From CAYZBM01 sp964476705 (lineage in GTDB: Bacteria; Pseudomonadota; Alphaproteobacteria; Rickettsiales; UBA6187): 9,453 bases of DNA. Below are positions 5,630-9,453 of the stretch, piece after piece. The notes beneath the pieces are model-generated. The model worked only from the letters and a program-made list of their open reading frames with translations, was not told the origin of the DNA and ran no database searches. Numbering within the stretch: position 1 is the stretch's first letter; the number at the start of each line of letters is the position of its first letter. The stretch lies in contig CAYZBM010000074.1 in assembly GCA_964476705.1 (NCBI GenBank), positions 1 to 9,453 on the forward strand. Direction: 5' to 3'. The translations under genes and the position numbers were made by a program.

Positions 5630-8536
5630 ATGCTATCTATTGCTAATATTCCTGCAAGTGCCAGCTCTTCTTCTTATTATGAGAAAGAAGATTATTATAA
5701 TAAAGAAAATAAGGAGCATCAAGAAAATAGTCAGTGGTTTGGAATGGGCGCCAAAGAACTAGGATTATCAACCCAAGTCTTATCAGAAGACTTGCAAAAA
5801 ATGCTTAAAGGCCATTTACCTAACGATATAAAAATTGGGCAAAGACAAAAAGGGGGATTATTAGTTCATTCACGAGGTTTAGACTTAACTTTTTCTGCAC
5901 CCAAATCAGTTTCTATAATTGCCGAAATTATAGGTGATAAAAGAGTTTATCAGGCGCATTTAAAGGCTGTACATACGGCTTTAGAATATATAGAGCAGAA
6001 TTTAATGGCAACTACAGTTGTTAATAAAAATATTCGTACTCGGCACAAAACTCAAACTATGGTTGCGAGCTTATTTAAGCACTCAACCTCACGAAATCTA
6101 GATCCGCAGTTACATACGCACTGTCTTGTACATAATGTTACTAAAAAATCAGATGGTAAATGGCGCTCTGCTGAATTATCCGAATTATTTAATAATAAGA
6201 TTTTATTAGGGACAATTTATCGGACTGAGCTGGCTTATAACCTATCTAAATTGGGTTATGAAATTGAAAGAACTAATCCTGACAGTAGATTTGAAGTTAA
6301 ATCTATTGAGCAAGAGATAATTAATTTTTTTAGTTCCAGGTCTAAAGAAATAAAAGCGGCTTTAAGTAAATATAATATTCAAAATTCAAAAACTGCAGAA
6401 AATGCTACAATCTATACTAGAAGTAATAAAAAATATGAAAATAATGAAAATTTAAGAGAGCGTTGGCGAAAAGATGCAAAAGAAAGAGGATTAGTAATTA
6501 GCCAGTTTGCTAATGAGAAAAAGAGCGAAATTAAAAGCAACATATATAAAATAAGTAGATTTGATAGTAAAGCCGACAATATTTTGGATGCTTTAAAGCT
6601 TGGTTGGAAATTTGCGGGTAAATTATTAGGAAAAAAAGATACTCATATAGGTAAAATAGCTAAAGATTTAGGTAATGATGAAAAAAAAGCCCTTATCGCT
6701 GTCCAATATGGAATCTTAAGTTTGGCAGAAAGAAATAATAATTTTTCTGTATCTGAAGTAATTAAAAAAGCTAGTTCCTATGGAATCGGCGAGATTAGTA
6801 CTAAAGATATTTTAGGAGCAATTGAGATGTTGAAGGAAAATAAAGAAATAATTTTTACGGATCAGAATAATATAACAACTAAAGATGCAGTTCTGGCCGA
6901 AAAAGATATCACCCATTTTATGCAGCATGGGCAAAATAAAGTTCAGAGCATTTATAGTATTAAAGACACTAAAGATTATTTAACTACAAGCAATTTAAAT
7001 GAAGGACAAGCGCAAGCTGTAGCTTTAATTGCCAGTACCAAAGATAGAATAATTGGAGTACAAGGTTATGCTGGAGTTGGTAAAACCTATATGTTAAATG
7101 AGGCAAGAAGTTTGCTAGAACAAAAAAATTGGAAGATGCTAGGATTGGCACCATCAGCAAGCGCAGCACAAACCTTACAAAATGAAGCTAAAATACCTAG
7201 TGAAACCCTACAAAGATTTATTATGCGTTATGATGGTGTGGTAAATAACCGGGCGACAAATAAAGGATTACAAAATATGCGTAATCAATTTAGAAAAACC
7301 ATTTTAGTTGTTGATGAAAGTTCAATGATTTCAACTAAACAAATGCATAGTCTTTTGGATATTAGCAGTAAATTAAAATTAAGAGTAGTTTTAGTTGGCG
7401 ATCATAAACAATTAAGTGCTGTTGAAGCTGGCAAACCTTTTGAACAATTGCTAGAAAATAAAATGAAATATGTCTCAATGACCGAGATTATAAGGCAGAA
7501 AGAAGATAAATTAAAATCTGCAGTATATAAAGCAATAGAAGGTAATATTAATGCTGCTTTTGCGAAACTCGAACCGAATATTTCTGAGAATAAAGAAAAT
7601 TTCATAAAAAATGCTGCGAATAAATGGTTAAATTTAAGCGAAGAAGAGCGAAAAAATACTTTAGTTCTAGCACCTTCACATAAGTCGAGAGATATTATTA
7701 ACCAAACTATAAGATCAGGGTTAAAAAAAGAGAGTAAATTAGGAACTATGGATTTAAGCCATAAAACTCTGATGAATAAGGGGCTGACTAAAGTTGAGAG
7801 ATTTAATATTAATAATTATAAAGAAAATTCAGATTTTATAATTTTTAGCAAAGATAATCGAAATAAGACCATAAAAAATGGGGATATATGGAGGGTAACT
7901 AAGAATAATAAAGAAACTCATAGTTTAATTTTAACTAAAGATGATAAGATTATAAAATGGGAAGTTCCGAGGAATTTTTTTCAAACTAAAGGGCAAGTAT
8001 TTGAAGTTTTTAGAGAAAAAGAAATAAAAATTACTAAAGATGAAGATATTAGATTCACGCGTAATGATTATAATTTAGGTTTTATTAATAGTCAGACAGC
8101 AAAAATAATTGAGGTTAACCATCAAGATGCTCTTGTAAAATTACAAGATGGTAAAATTATAAGCTTACCTATAACTCATCCGGCTTTAAAACATATTGAT
8201 TATGCATATAGTTTTACGGTGCACGCAGCACAAGGTAAAACTTCAGAGAATGTAATTGCGGTGATGAATAGCTATGAAAAACATTTAACCACTCAAAAGA
8301 CTTTTTATGTTGAAATATCTAGAGCTAAAGAAAATGCTTATATATATTTAGATAATATCAATGCAATTAAAAAATCATTAAATAATGAGATCTCTAAGGC
8401 ACAAGATAAAAGTCTTACAAAGAATCTTATTGTAGAGAAGGAGATTTTAAAAAATGTGAAAGAACTTAATATAAGAAAAATACCAGAGCAAAGCATAACA
8501 CTTCCTGCAGAACGTGATCGAGACATGTGCAAATAG
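5630..8536 (+). CDS. traI: MobF-family conjugative relaxase-helicase (TrwC/TraI type)
   Basis: A 968-residue protein, close to TrwC (966) and much shorter than F TraI (1756). It would nick oriT, stay covalently bound to the 5' end, and unwind the plasmid 5'-3'. Relaxase domain, residues 1 to about 290: paired tyrosines Y16 Y17 and Y22 Y23; D85 in LDLTFSAPKSVS; the metal-binding histidines H151 and H162/H164 in SRNLDPQLHTHCLV. These fall at nearly the same numbers as in TrwC (Y18/Y26, D85, H150, H161, H163). A helical linker follows. The RecD-like superfamily 1 helicase, about 455-910, has Walker A GYAGVGKT (479-486), Walker B ILVVDES (558-564), motif III VGDHKQL (589-595), TEIIRQ (618-623), HAAQGKT (865-871) and VEISRA (894-899). 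All key residues look intact, so it should be active. The ATG lies 2 nt after the traD stop with no clear Shine-Dalgarno, suggesting coupled translation. No terminator follows closely. Confidence 0.95.
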   Translation: MLSIANIPASASSSSYYEKEDYYNKENKEHQENSQWFGMGAKELGLSTQVLSEDLQKMLKGHLPNDIKIGQRQKGGLLVHSRGLDLTFSAPKSVSIIAEIIGDKRVYQAHLKAVHTALEYIEQNLMATTVVNKNIRTRHKTQTMVASLFKHSTSRNLDPQLHTHCLVHNVTKKSDGKWRSAELSELFNNKILLGTIYRTELAYNLSKLGYEIERTNPDSRFEVKSIEQEIINFFSSRSKEIKAALSKYNIQNSKTAENATIYTRSNKKYENNENLRERWRKDAKERGLVISQFANEKKSEIKSNIYKISRFDSKADNILDALKLGWKFAGKLLGKKDTHIGKIAKDLGNDEKKALIAVQYGILSLAERNNNFSVSEVIKKASSYGIGEISTKDILGAIEMLKENKEIIFTDQNNITTKDAVLAEKDITHFMQHGQNKVQSIYSIKDTKDYLTTSNLNEGQAQAVALIASTKDRIIGVQGYAGVGKTYMLNEARSLLEQKNWKMLGLAPSASAAQTLQNEAKIPSETLQRFIMRYDGVVNNRATNKGLQNMRNQFRKTILVVDESSMISTKQMHSLLDISSKLKLRVVLVGDHKQLSAVEAGKPFEQLLENKMKYVSMTEIIRQKEDKLKSAVYKAIEGNINAAFAKLEPNISENKENFIKNAANKWLNLSEEERKNTLVLAPSHKSRDIINQTIRSGLKKESKLGTMDLSHKTLMNKGLTKVERFNINNYKENSDFIIFSKDNRNKTIKNGDIWRVTKNNKETHSLILTKDDKIIKWEVPRNFFQTKGQVFEVFREKEIKITKDEDIRFTRNDYNLGFINSQTAKIIEVNHQDALVKLQDGKIISLPITHPALKHIDYAYSFTVHAAQGKTSENVIAVMNSYEKHLTTQKTFYVEISRAKENAYIYLDNINAIKKSLNNEISKAQDKSLTKNLIVEKEILKNVKELNIRKIPEQSITLPAERDRDMCK

Positions 8537-8643
8537 ACTTATTGGAGCCGAAATACTATACTATAAATCATTAGCAAATCAGCTATTTAGAGTATTTTAG
8601 TTTGAAAAATTTATATTTTGAATTTTAGATGAAGTTTATATTC

Positions 8644-8671
8644 TTGCCCTATTCATAGATAGTGCTATATA
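8644..8671 (+). promoter_or_regulatory. Candidate promoter of the SlyB-like gene
   Basis: TTGCCC (8644-8649) is followed after 16 nt by TATATA (8666-8671). A TG at 8663-8664 sits in the extended -10 position. A second possible -10, TATACT, lies at 8678-8683 but has no good -35. The rest of the 184-nt gap after the relaxase (8537-8720) is AT-rich, with no ORF, RNA gene or clear terminator. The lipoprotein gene is thus probably transcribed on its own. Confidence 0.4.
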
Positions 8672-8720
8672 GGTTATTATACTGATAATATTAACAAAAA
8701 ATAATTAATGAGTAAAAAAT

Positions 8721-9293
8721 ATGAAAAAAATATTAATAACAATAAGTACAGTACTGATGTTTTTATCAGCCTGTGCTACTGATATGAATTCTACTACTTA
8801 TACTGCTGGTGCGCCAGTAGGTAAAGTTTTGGAAGGAATCGTGGTTTCTGCCCGTCCAGTTACTATTAAAGAAAATGCTAAACTTCAGGATAATACTTTA
8901 GGTATGGTCGGTGGTGGACTTATAGGTGGCATAGGTGGTTCAATGCTAGGTGGAGGTAATGGTCGTCTGGCTGCAACTGCAGGTGGGGCTCTTGCTGGTG
9001 CTGCTTTGGGTACTCTTACTCAAAGTCAACTTGGTAAACAACAAGGTATGGAATATGTAGTAAGACTTGATCCTAAATATGTAAATAGCGCTCCAAGACA
9101 AGTACAAGAGAAAAAAGTTACCTTTGGCGATGGCTCTGTTGACGATGAAATTAAACATTCTATAAGTGTTGCAGACACTAGAACTGATTTATTATCAGTT
9201 GTTCAAGGTAATGACGTAGTTTTTCAACCAGGACAAAAAGTTTTAATCATTTATAATAATGACAGACCAAGACTTGCCCCTGCAGGTTACTAG
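8721..9293 (+). CDS. slyB: SlyB-like glycine-zipper outer-membrane lipoprotein
   Basis: A 190-residue lipoprotein. The N-terminus is a lipoprotein signal peptide: MKK, a hydrophobic stretch, then the lipobox L15-S16-A17-C18, so Cys18 would be lipidated after signal peptidase II cleavage. Asp at 21 (+3) does not trigger inner-membrane retention in the E. coli +2 rule, which suggests outer-membrane sorting. Residues 61-97 are a Gly/Ala-rich glycine-zipper segment (GMVGGGLIGGIGG onward) ending in QGMEYVVRLD. This layout, with VVSARPVTI before the zipper and FQPGQKVLI near the C-terminus, matches SlyB/Pcp lipoproteins of proteobacteria, which are thought to stabilise the outer membrane. It is longer than E. 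coli SlyB (155) because of extra residues near 118-160. It is more G+C-rich than the tra genes, largely from glycine codons. ATG 8721 has a weak ATGAG about 9 nt upstream. It has its own promoter and terminator, and its role in conjugation is doubtful. Confidence 0.8.
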   Translation: MKKILITISTVLMFLSACATDMNSTTYTAGAPVGKVLEGIVVSARPVTIKENAKLQDNTLGMVGGGLIGGIGGSMLGGGNGRLAATAGGALAGAALGTLTQSQLGKQQGMEYVVRLDPKYVNSAPRQVQEKKVTFGDGSVDDEIKHSISVADTRTDLLSVVQGNDVVFQPGQKVLIIYNNDRPRLAPAGY

Positions 9294-9321
9294 GAAAGTT
9301 ATTTATAATTATCAGAAAAGG

Positions 9322-9360
9322 AACTCCTCTTGTTTTAAAACTTGGGGAGTTTTTTTATTT
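9322..9360 (+). terminator. Rho-independent terminator after the SlyB-like gene
   Basis: AACTCCTC (9322-9329) pairs with GGGGAGTT (9344-9351), an 8-bp stem containing one T-G wobble. The loop holds the self-complementary GTTTTAAAAC. An uninterrupted T run follows (9350-9356, then ATTT). It begins 28 nt after the stop at 9293, the classical placement. Confidence 0.85.
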
Positions 9361-9395
9361 GAAAAACGCTATGAAAATAAAAATTAATTTTACTA

Positions 9396-9414
9396 TTGAT
9401 CTATAGTAGATCAA
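9396..9414. repeat. 8-bp perfect inverted repeat in the right-end non-coding stretch
   Basis: TTGATCTA (9396-9403) and TAGATCAA (9407-9414) flank TAG. It lies beyond the terminator, in sequence with no gene up to the window edge. It has no T tract of terminator type and may be an operator for a gene beyond the window or simply AT-rich chance. Confidence 0.35.
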
Positions 9415-9453
9415 GAAATAATTTACCTCTAATCAATAATTATTAAATTATTT

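Noticed and set aside
4445..8532. Minus-strand open frames of 61-72 codons under traD and the relaxase
   Set aside because: They are antisense to genes with intact catalytic motifs and have composition typical of reverse-complement reading of AT-rich coding DNA.
8537..8720. Possible tRNA or attachment site between the relaxase and the lipoprotein gene
   Set aside because: No cloverleaf-like arms, conserved TTC loop or repeated core could be found by eye.
8946..9158. A 70-codon minus-strand frame inside the lipoprotein gene
   Set aside because: The plus-strand frame has a complete lipobox, glycine zipper, promoter and terminator; the antisense frame has none.

Overview
The window carries the DNA-processing end of a conjugative element (integrative element or plasmid) in an AT-rich Gram-negative bacterium. 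Base composition is roughly 30% G+C by eye, with strong A/T codon preference. An F-type TraG, a TraD-type coupling protein and a MobF relaxase, followed by a SlyB-like outer-membrane lipoprotein, fit a proteobacterium. The low G+C and F-like tra gene content would suit a host-associated lineage such as Rickettsiales, but this is inference; nothing here (rRNA, tRNA, housekeeping gene) fixes the taxonomy.

Layout. Positions 77-2728 (minus strand) encode an F-type TraG, a mating-pair assembly and stabilisation protein. Positions 2729-3408 are a non-coding divergent region rich in inverted repeats and promoter-like motifs. Positions 3409-8536 (plus strand) form a tightly packed three-gene cluster: a small ribbon-helix-helix DNA-binding protein, TraD with a GTG start 5 nt after the previous stop, and a TrwC/TraI-type relaxase-helicase starting 2 nt after the traD stop. 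Positions 8721-9293 (plus) encode a SlyB-like lipoprotein with its own likely promoter and a good rho-independent terminator at 9322-9360. This gene has no obvious transfer role and may be chromosomal flank or cargo.

How it works together. The order non-coding region, RHH protein, coupling protein, MobF relaxase is that of plasmid R388 (oriT-trwA-trwB-trwC), which predicts that 2729-3408 is the origin of transfer. Reading the minus strand there, a 6-bp hairpin with a 4-nt loop (3100-3085) is followed 8 nt later by GGGT/GTGG (3080-3073). As I recall it, this matches the core of the F plasmid nic site and sits on the same side of a hairpin, at nearly the same distance, as in F and R388. An 11-bp perfect inverted repeat (3107-3133) lies just beyond. 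The model is that the relaxase nicks near 3077/3076 on the minus strand, the RHH protein shapes the relaxosome and may repress the mob promoter near 3272-3300, TraD hands the relaxase-DNA complex to the channel, and TraG helps build and stabilise the mating pair. The oriT is the most interesting prediction here. No CRISPR array, insertion sequence, tRNA or rRNA was seen.
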